A stretch of DNA of 64,000 bases from Axinella damicornis. Taxonomy: Eukaryota > Porifera > Demospongiae > Axinellida > Axinellidae. Location: contig OZ007516.1 of NCBI GenBank assembly GCA_963931865.1, forward strand, positions 5,491,897-5,555,896. The letters are read 5' to 3'. Positions 8,819 through 20,294 of this stretch are shown one piece after another. The translations under genes were made by a program, and so were the position numbers. Each line of letters opens with the position of its first letter. Within the stretch, counting starts at the first letter, position 1. Under the pieces are notes generated by a model. The model worked only from the letters and a program-made list of their open reading frames with translations. It did not search any database and was not told where the DNA came from.

Positions 8819-11102
8819 GTATGGATGTGCAGATGCTGTCTCCTACCTGCTGAAGGAGGTGCAACGTAACCCCAACTCTACCACCAAGTCTGGTGAAACA
8901 CCTCTCAGCCTTGCCAACGAAGCTGCCATAATACGCGAGCTCCTCCGATACGGAGCCACCCCTGACTACCAACTGTGGAGCAGGCACCTTCCTTCGAACT
9001 GCCCAAAGCAGCCTGCACAGCAAGCTGTTAAAACATTTGTAGTTGGTGATCCAGGAGCGGGTAAAAGTACGCTAGCAAAATCACTGCAAAAGGAAAGCAA
9101 TGCTGTGTTGTCCAACGTTGCGAATCGAGTTTTGAAAGTGTCTGGTGTTGATCAGAAGACAGCAGGCATTGTGCCACATGACATTGAGAGCAGAACATTT
9201 GGCCGACTCACTCTGTATGACTTCGCTGGACAAAAGGAGTTCTATGCTGGCCATGATGCTGTGCTCAAAAGTGCAGTTTCTGGGTCACCAGCAGCTGTCT
9301 TTCTCATTGTTGCAGACCTAGACAACAGCGACAAAGAATTCAAAGAGAGAATCCAGTACTGGTTAGCCTTCCTTGACAATCAGGGACTTTCAGCTGACCC
9401 TAAGCCCCATGTCATCATTGTGTGCAGCCATGCTGACCAACTGAAGAAGACAGCAGTGGAAAAGAAGAGAAGCATTGTAAACTCTCTCAGCCAGTCACCA
9501 GCTTTCTCAAGCTTTCATTATGCCGGGTTTGTTGCAATGGATTGCCGATATTCAGTGTCAGCTTCGATGTCACTGCTTCGTCAGTATCTTGCCAAAAGTT
9601 GTGAACAACTACGAAGCAAAGTTGAAATGAGCTTTAGAAGCCATTGCTTTCTCATCTACCTCCTTGACAAGTTTCGAGAGTGTCCAGCTGTTCACCTGAG
9701 TAAGGTTGCTTCAACTGTTGCTAGTGAGTCTGCAAACGACCAGTTAACAGCCTTCATTCCCGAAGATATCAATGGCATTTCCCACATCTGTGATGAGCTA
9801 AACGAAAGAGGCAATCTTCTGTTCTTGCAAGGTTCCGGGGCAAGCCAAAGCAGCTGGATCATCTTAGATAGGGAAACTCTTCTTTCTCGAGTGACAGGCA
9901 CAGTCTTTGCTCCCAAGGACTTCAAGCAGTACAAGAATCTAGCCAGCAGTACTGGCGTGGTCCCATTCTCTAAGATTCCCACCCACTTCCCAGATCTTGA
10001 CTCTGACATGATTGTCCACTTCCTCTGCCATCTGGAGTTCTGCCACAACATAGCTGACTCTGAAGTCCTCCAACTCCTCCATTCTTTAGGAGACAGTGAG
10101 CCTGCTGCAACCATCAATCTCACTGAGAAGTTTCTTTTCTTTCCCAACCTGGTGAGCATTGAGGTGCCCAGTGGAGTGTGGGAGAGCAGTCTGGACTTCA
10201 ACCATCACTGTGGCTGGGTCTTGCAGTGCAAACCTGGACAGTTCTTCACTCCTCGCTTTCTTCAAGTCCTCCTCCTTCGCCTAGCCTTCTCCTTCGCTCT
10301 TGCACCAGATGTGCAGCAGGTGACAACCAGTGATCTGCCTACCCTCCAACAAGATGTGCAGCAGGCGACATGCAGTGATCTGCCTACCCTCAAGAGGAAG
10401 TGTAAAGTGTGGAAGAGTGGTATCTATTGGGCAAACCGAAGTGGGGTTGAGGCTTTAGTGGAAGTAGGGGAAGGGAGCAAGAGGGTAGTTGTCCTGCTGC
10501 GCTGCTCAAAGGGGACGCAAGTAGAATGTGCACACCTCCGATCTGCCGTCATAGGCAAAATACTGCGAGTCAGAAGTGAATTCTGTCGGAAAGTAGCCAT
10601 TCGTGAGTTTCTTCTTCGACCTTCTGATTCCAAGGATTACCCTCTCAAGCCATCATCTGACCTCACACTCATCACCACCGCAGAGCTTGCTTGCACCGTT
10701 ATGAAAGCAGAACAAGGTGTTCTGGACACGGCTGGAAATGGAATTAGTATTGCCAATCTACTCGGGTTTGAGCCGTATGCCTACCTAGGCGAACGCATCA
10801 TCCGTGAACTCTTTGACGAACAGAATCCCAGCTACAGTGAGCAAGTTTCCGATGACTTCCTGTATGGGATCGCTAACAAGAACTATCGTACATTCGATCA
10901 CGTCGAGAAGATGCTCAATCTTCCTGCAGCTTCAGTGGAGTGTCACATCTATCCCGCTATCCCTGGACCGGCCCACAAGATGGCTCACCTCCTTCTGTGC
11001 TGGAGGGAGAGAAGCGAGGGGTCCAGACAGTGCCTCCGCCAAACACTCGACCACTTCAGCGTGTTTGCTGGGAGAAACCCCTGTTCTCTTACACAGGTCT
11101 GA
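8819..11102 (+). CDS. Gene 1, terminal exon: Roc-COR-Death part of an ankyrin ROCO-like protein
   Basis: The exon begins after acceptor CCTTGTAG with one base completing an arginine codon and reads open for 761 codons to TGA at 11100. It starts with the last ankyrin repeat (YGCADAVSYLLKEV, then GETPLSLANEA). Next comes a Roc-like GTPase with P-loop GDPGAGKST, switch-2 motif DFAGQ and VCSHAD in the guanine-specificity position, where classical GTPases have NKxD. A COR-like region follows (ILDRETLLSRV, EKFLFFPNLVSIEV). The C-terminus (VEKMLNLPAASVECH, HLLLCWRERSEGS, LRQTLDHF) has the helix pattern of a Death domain. The ankyrin-Roc-COR-Death order is that of DAPK1 without the kinase; a signalling or innate-sensing role is inference. 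Compared with gene 2 it has a 45-bp internal duplication. Confidence 0.85.
10308..10397 (+). repeat. 45-bp in-frame tandem duplication in gene 1
   Basis: Two adjacent 45-bp units encode DVQQVTTSDLPTLQQ and DVQQATCSDLPTLKR. Gene 2 has a single unit (about 62608-62652). The duplication lengthens the linker after the COR-like region by 15 residues and keeps the frame. Confidence 0.9.
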
Positions 11103-11640
11103 GTTTTGTATATACATGCTATTAGTAATGAGCACAATATATTAGCTTTGTCCTCCAAAGTACTTTATGTGGATTTATATTTCTTCAAGTTGATAGTTAT
11201 AATCAGCTTATAGTTGTAATATGTTACCACCCTGCCTGCATTCATGAACACCATGCACACACAGTATAATATTATTGCAAATTGTAGTCTTGTGTAATTA
11301 TTGTATACAGTTGTGCCTGTTTGGTGTGTTTAATTAGTGTATTGATGTGTATTCTAGTGTCATCTATTCACCACCTCTTTGTAATGGTCTCTACAGCTAC
11401 TATATTGCTTTATCTTTGTCATTTTCGTTTCATAATTATTCTGGTTTTATATTTTGTTCCTTTAACTGTATTAACTGTATTAATCTTTAGTTGTTTACCT
11501 TGTTTGTAACCTGTATAGTTTTTCTCACTTTCTGCATTCGGAGTGTTGTTAATGAAAGTAATAAAAAGTTTACATCTTTAATTATTTGATGACTGCTTAT
11601 TAGGGGAGGGCTGGTGCATGCTCAAACATACGTGCAGAAC
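11103..11640 (+). terminator. Gene 1 3' untranslated region with poly(A) signal
   Basis: AT-rich sequence follows the stop codon, with AATAAA at 11560-11565 as the best polyadenylation signal. The stretch is collinear with 63360-63900 after gene 2, where the same position reads GAAAAAAG and ATTAAA occurs at 63821-63826 instead. Confidence 0.55.
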
Positions 11641-11816
11641 GTTGCTTGTATGGGATCCTGACTATAGCTCTGGGACTATATAGCCAGTAGTATAATATGG
11701 AACGTGACATGTACATGTAGATGTCTCCTGAAATGCTCGAGCTCCAAGTTAATTATATAGCAACCACTGCATATCTCACTTGGCTAATTATGCATAGCTA
11801 CTGCATACTGGTGCAT

Positions 11817-12038
11817 ATAATTGAAGGGCTGAGAACCATAGTTGTCTAACCCACAAACATTGAACTAGCCCCCCTAAACTTGAGAATACTGTTAAAATGT
11901 GTTTCAGGAGCTGCTGAAATTTCAAGAATTTCAAAATTTTGGTCATAGCATTTTTTTAACTCCATTTTTGTGCAATTCATGCAATTTCCAGTACTTGATT
12001 TTGGGTTAGACCACTCTGGTTCTCAGCCCTTCAATTAT
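11817..12038. mobile_element. 222-bp inverted-repeat MITE (ATAATTGAAGGGCTG ends)
   Basis: The left arm ATAATTGAAGGGCTGAGAAC and right arm GTTCTCAGCCCTTCAATTAT are inverted repeats of about 38 bp, and both continue into TAACCCA/TGGGTTA. It lies in sequence (11655-12370) that is absent from the equivalent place at the right end of the window. Confidence 0.75.
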
Positions 12039-12699
12039 GGTGTCATGCATTTGACTGTGATCAATGGAGTTGACATGCATATAAAGTGTAGAAACTTCCC
12101 CCCCCCCCCCCCCCCCCCCCCCCTCTCTCTCTACCTTCCTATTGTAAAATCACTTTGGTAGCCTCATAAAATCCCATGAGATTGTGTGGTATTAACGGTT
12201 AAGTCTGTAATCGTGTTGTAGATACCTACACTCATTGTAGTGTTGGGGCACAAAATAGTCTATACACATTCCCATAGTTGTGGAGGCTGTGGGAGGAGAG
12301 AAGAGAGCCTGCTACACGCACATACACTAACATTTCAGACTGATGCCATTTTTGGGGGCAACGACAACAGATATGCATTTGCATCACCCAGTTTGAACAT
12401 AACATGCATAATTATGGACCGTAGTCCTGCAGAGCAAAATGTTCTTCTCTGTACTCTCCCATATATTCAGCAACAGATTATGCCTTTGTCAAATTCTTCT
12501 TGCAGCTTATATACCAACATCCCAAGTACAAGGAGTTGTTCATCGGCACATTGTTCTGTTAGCTATAGCTATACCTGCTGTGAGTTGGGGCCCAGACCAC
12601 TATACATACATGCAGAAACAAACACTGCAACCTAGGTTACAGGGCTGGTCAAACCTTTAGTTATTCTTTGTTGCAATTTCAACTTCATTCCTTCAAATA

Positions 12700-12908
12700 C
12701 AGTCAAACCTCCAATAGTGGAACCTCCGAGATAGGGACACAATATAATAAACCTCTCTACAAAGGACGCTTTTCAAGGTCCCAAATAATTGGTTTGCCTA
12801 TGGTTCTAATACATTTTGAACCTCCGAGAAGAGGACAACCTCTCTACAAAGGACAAAAGACTTGAATTTATATTGTTCCCAAAGTGTCCTTGTTCGGAGG
12901 TTTGACTG
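12700..12908. mobile_element. pogo/Tigger-like MITE with TA duplication
   Basis: The ends CAGTCAAACCTCC and GGAGGTTTGACTG are perfect inverted repeats flanked by TA (12698-12699, 12909-12910). The inside contains repeated CTCTCTACAAAGGAC motifs. This end sequence and TA target fit the pogo/Tigger branch of Tc1-mariner. Confidence 0.8.
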
Positions 12909-14301
12909 TATTAACTCCACCCACTAATGGGCTAATTTAGTTATATCACACCATATCTGGCTATATATAGCTAGTTAGGCTGTTCATGAATTAGTGGGTC
13001 TGCACTACGTATATATAGAGTGTGACAAACCGGCTCATTTCCAATACACTGTACTAGCTACTGACATAGCTACTGGCATCAGATATCCGAATATAAATGT
13101 AGCTAGCTACTAAGCCTATGCTAGCTAATTATAACTGAATAAACAAATCTAGTGTAAGCCTGTTTTTTCTGTTGTCATAATTTTGCACTTCAGTCTGATG
13201 TCTGCAGCAAAGAAGCCATGCATGTAGCAAGCTATCAGGTCGTGCATGGTACTCGGCCAGGGGATGCTGAGAAAGTCTTCTTTCTTCAAGGCTAGGTAGC
13301 CCTTCTGCTTCATTCATGGATATTTCCATGATGACCTGTACGATTGCAAAATGAGTGCTGACACTCTCAAAACTCTCCATGTTTGTATTTTATAAAATCT
13401 CATCCTCCTCGTGAAATACAGCTAGATGCTTATTCTGCTACACTATTCACTGTGCAGACAGTACTAGTGCCTCAGCACTATCCAATGTTCGAACTCAGCA
13501 CAGTCAATAGCGCAACTGTGTGCAAAATTATAAGATATCCGGCTGATTGCTGTCAGCGGCACCTGATCAAGATTTTTGTGAAGTGCGCATGCGCATGACT
13601 TTTGGACTGAAAGTTCTCACGTGACTTACATGTGAGTTCATCGAACAGGTGTTTACAGCAAGTTTCGAGATGATGGACTACAAGAGTTTACTGAGAACAG
13701 GAGTAGGGTAGATAGCTTTTTAGTTTGTTTTTCGTTTCTTAGATAGTTAGTTCTTTTCAATCACAAGATGTTGTAGGCTTCGTGTTCGCCTCACCGTTGG
13801 CGTATCGCCTCCATTTCCCACGTTATGCACAAGTCCAACCGCCACTGATCCCCTTTGATATGTATGGGTGAGTGAAAATGAAGACTTGAAATCCTTATAT
13901 TAAAAAGCACTAGCATAATACAGTCATAGATAGTAAGGTGTACTACCGTGTTGAAAGATGCTGGGCTTTCCATATGCAACATTGCATGGTAAGGTCCCAG
14001 GCAGGCCATGCTGTTGTATTCTGGAACACAGATAGCGATATCACTCCTGATCTGAAGACTGCAAAGATTTATGCCTTTTTCTAGGTTGGGTTTAACATTG
14101 ATATTGATGAAGGTAGAGTGCTACTCCTTTGTTGGGAGGACTGTACATGTACCAGATCAAACAAGGCAAACCTCTGTTGGTATGTGGTTTGTATAATTAC
14201 AGACTCTTATGCAACTGAGAGAGCAGTGGCATGATATGTGCTGAGTCAGCATAATGTGTGTGGGTGTGTTCCAATTAGAGTACCTGTTGTAGGTGAGCTG
14301 G

Positions 14302-14352
14302 TAGTATAGTCTGGTTCCCAGACCCTCATAAGAGGGTCTGGGAAGGAGACTA
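14302..14352. mobile_element. 51-bp hairpin of the TAGNCTCG fold-back family
   Basis: The core TAGTCTGGTTCCCAGACCCT pairs with AGGGTCTGGGAAGGAGACTA. Flanks GTGAGCTGG (14293-14301) and GTGAGCTGA (14353-14361) match at 8 of 9 positions if five extra bases (TAGTA) on the left are counted as part of the insert. Confidence 0.6.
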
Positions 14353-15860
14353 GTGAGCTGAGTGTTACTGCAGTAGGTTGCTGTGTTGTAGTTAGCAGTG
14401 CCAAATTGGTCTAGTTTCTGCTGCCATTGCTGCTGACATCATCACCGTGAGAAAATTGACGAGCGAAAATGGAAAACAGCCTCCATGTTGGTGTACTAGC
14501 TTCTATGGCGATCTTGGTGAATGCAATGATGCGCAAACAATGCTTCTAGTATGTGTTGTATCAAACGAAATTCCATCGCTCTGTAGGCTAAAAACTATAT
14601 GAACGCTTACCAGCGATGGAGGGTACGTGTCGATCAATACTGCATGTGCAACCCGAGAAGGCAGCACAAGCTTTAGTATACGAAAATGCCACCGCAAATA
14701 TGTTTAAACACTTGCCGAGCGGAGTTGTCTCTAACGTCTGGAGTCTTGACTTATTGGTGGTGCAAGCCAAGTGGATGATGAAATGATTCAGGGCGTGCTG
14801 AACCGACTATGGGCCCACCTTGTGTCCACCTGATGTCACTCATGTGATGTACTCTCCTGTATGCTCCCGTTTTTCACCGCTGTTCAGTTTCCGTGCAGTC
14901 AACGTGAACAATAGGAGATGGGGCTGGGAGCGGTACTGTGTTGCCTGTGCCAGTGTTTCCCCCAAAACAGACGGGAAAGGGGTGCGAAATAGTACAAAAT
15001 TGAAGAGATCAAAGAACTTAATGCATTCCAATGACCACATCAAAGGATAATAGGCCAGGAAAGGGGGGAGAGCACCCCTCTACGGGAAACACTGCTGTGC
15101 TTCAGAAAACCATGCATGTAGCCTGTGTGGTGTATTACTTCATTTGATATTCCAAGTTGTGGGTGATACATTGTCTCTTCTCTCCTGCAGCACACTCTGG
15201 CAGCCGATGACACCACACATTTAGAGTGCATTCAACTAGACAGGTACACATGGAGCCGTTGTGGTAGGATCTAAAATCTCATTACAGTGCGACGGAATTG
15301 AACTAGATACTTTGGTAGCACTCTCTGTTTGGGGATGGGTATGGTCTTGGTACCAGACTCGGACGGAGTCTGGTTCAGAGACTGAGGTTGTAGCTGTAGT
15401 GATGTGATCTTGTGAAATACTCAGGACCAAGACTGCCAATCAATTTCTACTGCCTACCAGTTCACCAAGATACTCACAACCTGTGGCACTTTCATTGTCA
15501 ATTTTTTCTTCTTTCCATCCAAACATTGCTTCCTGGTACCTGTAAACAAGCTCTGTGTCCATTTTGACTTGCTGACATGGCATTTTGTGGCTGAGTGTGT
15601 TGAATGATTCCAACAAGTGCAGCTGATGTAGACGTGGCCTGTTTCAGTTGCCACCTGGTTCACAGGCTGTGTGCATAAGGTACACTGCCTTGAGGCCATG
15701 CCTCATGCAGCAAGTTAGGGGATGGGGCCACGCATACTGTACGTTGTACATTAGTGTGCTATGACCTGGTGTAGGTTATGATGGGCCCGAAACTACAGAT
15801 GTTATAATTATGACTAGTCTAGCTGAGACCCTCCTCTCTCCCCATTCCGTTCCTTCATTT

Positions 15861-15861
<1 letters not shown>

Positions 15862-15892
<31 letters not shown>
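15862..15892 (+). repeat. Poly-G tract, about 30 nt
   Basis: Uninterrupted G run after CATTTCC. The length is likely to be uncertain in assembly. Confidence 0.9.
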
Positions 15893-15893
<1 letters not shown>

Positions 15894-16754
15894 CTAGCAG
15901 CTAGACTGAAATTGCGACTGGTGGTGTGCATGTGTATGGCATCTGCGGTCTTGTAACAATAACTTTTTTCTTTGATTCCACAGGTTTTTTTGTGTGTGTG
16001 TGCACTGCAGCTTAGAAACAGTTACTGACTATTTATTTTCACTCACAATCAATCAGTTGCCATACATGTAGCTACCACAGAACAATCCTTCAGCTGCCAG
16101 AAGCCATACTCACTCACACTGTGCATTTGCCACACCCACCCCACACCGTGTGACCACACCTCTCTGATTCAAATTGGAAGCACATCACCGCATACGAGTG
16201 AATCAAATCACGTCTGGGAATTCAAAATTCCTCTCTCTTATTACAAGTAGCGTACGCCGAGCACCAATCTGGGCACAGGTGCAGTACGTGCGTACAGTTG
16301 ACCACTTCCCACAATCAACACTTCTCACAGGCAGAGCTGTATCTGCACTCGCAGGCAATTCACTGTTTGAGTCACCGGGAGCTCTAAGCTCAGTTTCGCA
16401 TCGAGGCATTCATCACTCCGATCACACACACCCGTACACACAGCATTTGATACACTTGCGCACAAACACTCGTAACAGACATACACATTTGTGAACGGAT
16501 TTTCAGCTCATCCACAACAAGAACACTGTTGCATATCCACCACACATTTCAAGCTCAAAACTATCCTTCATCATTAAGAGTTTGACGCTAGACTTCTGCG
16601 AAACTTTCTTTGTTTTCTTGTGCAAGACCAAGTTAGTCCACCAGTGCTGTTGGTTTGGTTGAAGGCTGTACTGGAATCACTGCAGAGGTACATTTTGTTT
16701 TGTGTTGTAGTAGTTTCATGCCAGTGTCGTCCAATCCCCAGAATATACTCATAC

Positions 16755-16799
16755 ACACATTACATGTGTATACCTGTAGTCCCATTCCCAGACTTCCCT

Positions 16800-16834
<35 letters not shown>

Positions 16835-17015
16835 AGGAACCGGAAGGTGGACATACATACACATATTGCATGTGGTCGTTTCTGACTGATATACACACAT
16901 TGCATGTCCTCCCATTCCAAGATTCTTTCCCTGATATACGTACACACTTTGCATGTAGTCCCATTCCCTGACTCTTCCCTGACTCTTCCCTGATACTTGT
17001 ATACACACTGCATGC
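16755..17015. repeat. Minisatellite, unit about 55-60 bp, with embedded poly-C
   Basis: Roughly four imperfect units share TACACACATTGCATGT and CCCATTCCCTGACTCTTCCC. A C run of about 31 nt (16804-16834) interrupts the first unit. Confidence 0.75.
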
Positions 17016-17139
17016 AGCATGGCCTCATTCTCAAAATGTACTATTCCCGGACCTCCAAGGAAAGGGGGAACAAGGCGTACGTGCATTGTGTATGTGCTGC
17101 CACGAGCTGTACCAAGTACTCTCATTGCCAACCCTACAG

Positions 17140-17304
17140 ACAATGTCCCAGCCTCCCATGTCCCTCCAGTCACCCCCGTCCTCCTCCTCCTCCTTCATGC
17201 CCCAGTAGCCCGGTACCCTCCACATGGACAGCGCCATCCTCTCCATATCTCACTCTCCACTTGCTGTCATGGAGGGGGGCCACCCCATTGATGCCAATGT
17301 ACAG
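17140..17304 (+). CDS. R3H-SUZ gene, first recognised exon
   Basis: Acceptor CCCTACAG at 17139, donor CAG-GTTAGT at 17304, phase 0. The frame reads MSQPPMSLQSPPSSSS, then a TAG at 17206, then MDSAILSISHSPLAVMEG to the donor. The ATG at 17224 is a plausible start if the upstream part is untranslated; otherwise the TAG is a further lesion. Confidence 0.5.
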
Positions 17305-17529
17305 GTTAGTAGGTGTATTGTGCATCCCAATAATCTTTGAACGAAACTCGCAAGTCCTACATTTGTAGTTCCATTAATTACCCGTAAGAGCTGCTTATTG
17401 TGCTTTAGATACTCACTGTAATGACCCTCAAGGCCCAGCTCGCATAACATTATTGCTCACACGCACTCACGCACATGCCTTTGTGTTTGCTATAGCACTG
17501 CACAAGTGTTGTTTGTACAGTTGTAGCAA

Positions 17530-18180
17530 CAGCACTCCCTCACACCCTCACTCCCTCTTCCTCCCTCACACCCTCACTCCCTCTTCCTCCCTCACACCTT
17601 CACTCCCTCTTCCTCCCTCACACCCTTACTCCCTCTTACTCCCTCTTCCTCCCTCACACCCTTACTCCCTCTTCCTCCCTCACGTACACCTTCACTCCCT
17701 CTTACTCCCTCTTCCTCCCTCACTCCATCCTCCCTCTCACCCTTACTCCCTCTTCCTCCCTCACTCCCTCTTCCTCCCTCACTCCCTCTTGCTCCCTCTC
17801 ACCCTCTTGCTCCCTCTCACCCTCTTGCTCCCTCTCACCCTTACTCCCTCTTCCTCCCTCACACCTTCACTCCCTTCCTCACACCTTCACTCCCTCTTAC
17901 TCCCTCTTCCTCCCTCACTCCATCCTCCCTCTCACCCTTACTCCCTCTTACTCCCTCACTCCCTCTTCCTCCCTCACTCCCTCTTGCTCCCTCTCACCCT
18001 CTTGCTCCCTCTCACCCTTACTCCCTCTTCCTCCCTCACACCTTCACTCCCTCTTCCTCCCTCACACCCTCACTCCCTCCTCCTCCCTCACACCCTCACT
18101 CCCTCTTGCTCCCTCACACCCTCCCTCCCTCACCCCTCCTCGTCCCTCCCTCCCTCCACCCTCACTGTCACCCCCTCCTC
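17530..18180 (+). repeat. Pyrimidine-rich minisatellite (CTCCCTCTTCCTCCCTCACA units)
   Basis: About 650 bp of imperfect tandem units built from CTCCCTCTTCCTCCCTCACA with higher-order duplications (for example 17690-17760 and 17880-17950). It fills the intron up to the next acceptor and creates a long spurious open frame rich in serine, proline and leucine. Confidence 0.95.
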
Positions 18181-18190
18181 CTCACACCAG

Positions 18191-18348
18191 CGTAAGATCA
18201 CACTGCTGACTCGCCCTCCTCAGCAGCAGATCACCAGTAACCCTGTGGCTGTTGCTACGACTGCCGGTGTTGCTGGCAGTGTGGTTGGTGTTGGGAGTGC
18301 GGCTGGGCCCACACTCATTCAGACCATTGCAGCCAACCCGCTCTCCAG
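18191..18348 (+). CDS. R3H-SUZ gene, exon 2
   Basis: Acceptor CACACCAG, then RKITLLTRPPQQQITSN followed by an alanine/valine/glycine-rich segment, ending at CCAG-GTATGT. Phase 0 in and phase 2 out, fitting both neighbours. Confidence 0.65.
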
Positions 18349-18587
18349 GTATGTAGTCCCCACGCTCTTCCACACACATACCTCGTGCGCCTAGTTCAAG
18401 AGTGGAATGCACAGCTTTGTGCCACTGCTATAGAAGTACATGTAGCATAGAGAGGAGATATTTTGCACACAACTGTGCGAAGGTTACCTACTCTGTGCAT
18501 TGAAATGAGAATGAAATAGTACTACACCTGACAGAAAAATGGGCTGCCCGAAGTTTGCTTGTTGAATCGATGCAGTAGCTCTAACTG

Positions 18588-18622
18588 ACACACACACACA
18601 CATACACACACACACACGCACG

Positions 18623-18693
<71 letters not shown>

Positions 18694-18700
18694 ACACACA
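18588..18700 (+). repeat. (CA)n microsatellite
   Basis: About 110 bp of CA repeats with CG and TA interruptions, running directly into the acceptor of the next exon. Confidence 0.95.
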
Positions 18701-18701
18701 G

Positions 18702-18808
18702 TGACATCCAGAGCTCTGGGGTGGCTGGTCTACAGCAAGCCTTCCTCTCGGCTGCTGCTGCAGTTGCTGGTTCCGGTGGTACCCCCATTCCAGGTCGAGC
18801 AACCAGAG
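18702..18808 (+). CDS. R3H-SUZ gene, exon 3
   Basis: Acceptor at the end of the CA repeat. It encodes DIQSSGVAGLQQAFLSAAAA and a short GSGG linker, ending phase 1 at AGAG-GTACTG. Low-complexity, no domain. Confidence 0.6.
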
Positions 18809-19004
18809 GTACTGGAGTAGTGTGCCGTGGATGGTTCTCTCACTGTGAGATGACAGCATGCTACTTTGTCTAACTCACCTGATGCTAGTAACTACTAACT
18901 ACGTGTAGCACAAATGACACTCCTGTTCTGTGGAATGTAGTCTGTTGTTATCATGTATTCTCCATCTCTGTTCCCCTCTCTACCTCCATCATCTCCCTGC
19001 CCCC

Positions 19005-19107
19005 TTCACTCACTCCCTACCTCCCTCCCCCCTCCCTCCCTCCCACCCTCTCACTCCCTCCATCCATCCCTCCCTCCCTCCCTCCCTCCCCTCCTCTCCC
19101 TCCTCCA
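19005..19107 (+). repeat. (CCCT)n-rich tract
   Basis: Pyrimidine-rich CCCT/CCTC repeats precede the next acceptor. Confidence 0.9.
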
Positions 19108-19108
19108 G

Positions 19109-19187
19109 ATGACTACTATGACACAGAAGACCCCTCCGTCAACCTTCATGAATTCATTGTCAACTCTATGCAGGCACAAAAGAACAG
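19109..19187 (+). CDS. R3H-SUZ gene, exon 4 (start of R3H region)
   Basis: Phase 1 in, phase 2 out. It reads DDYYDTEDPSVNLHEFIVNS and ends at AACAG-GTTTGG. The LHEFIVNSM stretch corresponds to the LHEFLVNTL helix preceding R3H in R3HDM proteins. Confidence 0.7.
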
Positions 19188-19499
19188 GTTTGGAGGATGT
19201 GTATAGTAGTGATGGGTTCCCATATTACATTGTGTAGAGGTAGCAGTGGCAGTGGTTATGGAGGCTACATTAGCAATGACACAGTAGTGGTAGCAAGGAA
19301 AAGAGGGAGACTATGTTCGCTATTTTAGCATAATGTCCAAACCGTCTATTATGGTTTATTGTGGATGCTGAGTCACTAGTACGAGTGTAGTCATACATGT
19401 GGCATCAGGTCTGCATATACACTGTACTGGAACTCAGCAGTTAGTGCCATAAACAACAGCACTCACAATGTTGGGGAGAGGGGCGCCTGTATAGGTTTG

Positions 19500-19630
19500 C
19501 AAAATGTTTTACGTCTCCATGGGACTCCTACCACCGGATGCTGGCCCACTGTGTGGCTGCCTATTTTGCACAACGTTGATCCGATGGACAAGTCTTGTGT
19601 GGTCGTCTGCAAGGGACGTAACACAAGAAT
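19500..19630 (+). pseudogene. R3H-SUZ gene, R3H core exon with frameshift
   Basis: SYHRMLAHCVAAYF (19526-19567) contains the R-x3-H signature. In the same frame a TGA follows at 19577. The homologous continuation HNVDPMDKSCVVVCKGRNTR is found in another frame from 19569 to 19628. Family members have three residues between the two parts where this sequence has one base, consistent with a loss of 8 nt (or 2 nt). The exon ends at 19630 before GTGAGA and joins in phase to 19864. The 5' border could not be placed; sequence upstream of 19500 is less recognisable. Confidence 0.7.
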
Positions 19631-19863
19631 GTGAGACCTGGTATTTGTACTGATAGCCTCGAACTCTGGGTTCAAGGCTATACTGTGCATGTACAATGTA
19701 CCATACTCTTGTGAGAGACACAAAAATGCATTGTGAAAGTACCGAATCAGACAGGCTACAATGTAGCTCAGTATTGTGTGAATCTCTCATGTACTACAGT
19801 ATATGTATGTATTACGGCAGTGTGGAATGAACTAGCTTTGAAATCCCTCTCACCCTCCTCCAG

Positions 19864-19969
19864 TCCCCGACACCGGTTTGGGGAGTACATCCCATTGGAG
19901 GAGGCAGAGACAACAGAGCCCAAGCTCATCCTCAAGAGGAGTGCGTGAGAAGCCACTGCCGTTGAGAAG
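19864..19969 (+). pseudogene. R3H-SUZ gene, R3H-SUZ junction exon with TGA
   Basis: Acceptor CCTCCTCCAG. It reads PRHRFGEYIPLEEAETTEPK, then LILKRSA, TGA (19946-19948), EATAVEK, and ends at a strong donor GAGAAG-GTGAGG in the phase required by the SUZ exon. A CGA to TGA change would explain the stop. Earlier GT sites (19940, 19945) would not give the right phase. Confidence 0.65.
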
Positions 19970-20138
19970 GTGAGGTCTGCCACACCACTCCGGTGTTGAA
20001 TGCCTATGTACTAGGCTCGTTCCCATGCTACTTTGGTCTCCATTCTGTGTTGCTTGCTGTAACCTACATGTATACTGCATACTGCAGTGCATGACCTATT
20101 CTATAGTGACGCACATCTGCTCTCAAACCCTCCTACAG

Positions 20139-20238
20139 GTGTTTGAGCCCCCACTACCCTCGGCTTCTGCTGCAGAGATGAAGTCATTTGAGGAGCGTGA
20201 GGTGGAGTATGAGAAAGCCAGGGCTCGGATCTTCAGCC

Positions 20239-20272
<34 letters not shown>

Positions 20273-20294
20273 GCAGCAGCAGCAATCCTTACAG
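20139..20294 (+). CDS. R3H-SUZ gene, SUZ exon
   Basis: Phase 0 at both ends. EMKSFEEREVEYEKARARIF is a textbook SUZ helix (Y-x-x-A-R-x-R-I-F). A polyglutamine tract of mixed CAA/CAG codons follows (20239-20285). SUZ domains stabilise RNA binding of adjacent R3H domains. Confidence 0.8.
20239..20285 (+). repeat. (CAA)n(CAG)n polyglutamine tract
   Basis: About ten CAA codons then five CAG codons inside the SUZ exon, likely length-variable. Confidence 0.95.

Larger units (their letters stand above)
12911..17139. other. Intergenic region before the R3H-SUZ gene
   Basis: No gene was assigned. A minus-strand frame at 15542-15699 (start MASRQCTLCTQPV, with several cysteines, ending at a GTACC donor-like site) is the only part that looks mildly coding. 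Two short hairpin elements (14302-14352 and about 15341-15386), a G run at 15862-15892, a 55-60 bp minisatellite at 16755-17015 with an embedded C run, and a stretch at 14817-14900 similar to 23670-23760 are present. A promoter for the R3H-SUZ gene should lie near 16100-17100, but no motif decides it. Confidence 0.4.

Noticed and set aside
9692..10201. A 169-codon minus-strand frame (and similar ones at 61901-62564)
   Set aside because: It is the antisense shadow of the terminal exons, which have clear domain motifs on the + strand.
15542..15699. Cysteine-containing minus-strand frame starting MASRQCTLCTQPV
   Set aside because: There is a possible donor, but no homology and no partner exon was found; too weak to list as a gene.
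16749..17173. Glycine-rich minus-strand frames
   Set aside because: They are generated by the poly-C tract and the surrounding minisatellite.
17453..18394. A 313-codon open frame on the + strand
   Set aside because: Most of it is translated from the CTCCCTCTTCCTCCCTCACA minisatellite. Only the last part (18191-18348) is a real exon, with its own acceptor.
18484..18859. Three overlapping minus-strand frames rich in Cys/Val
   Set aside because: They are translations of the (CA)n microsatellite.
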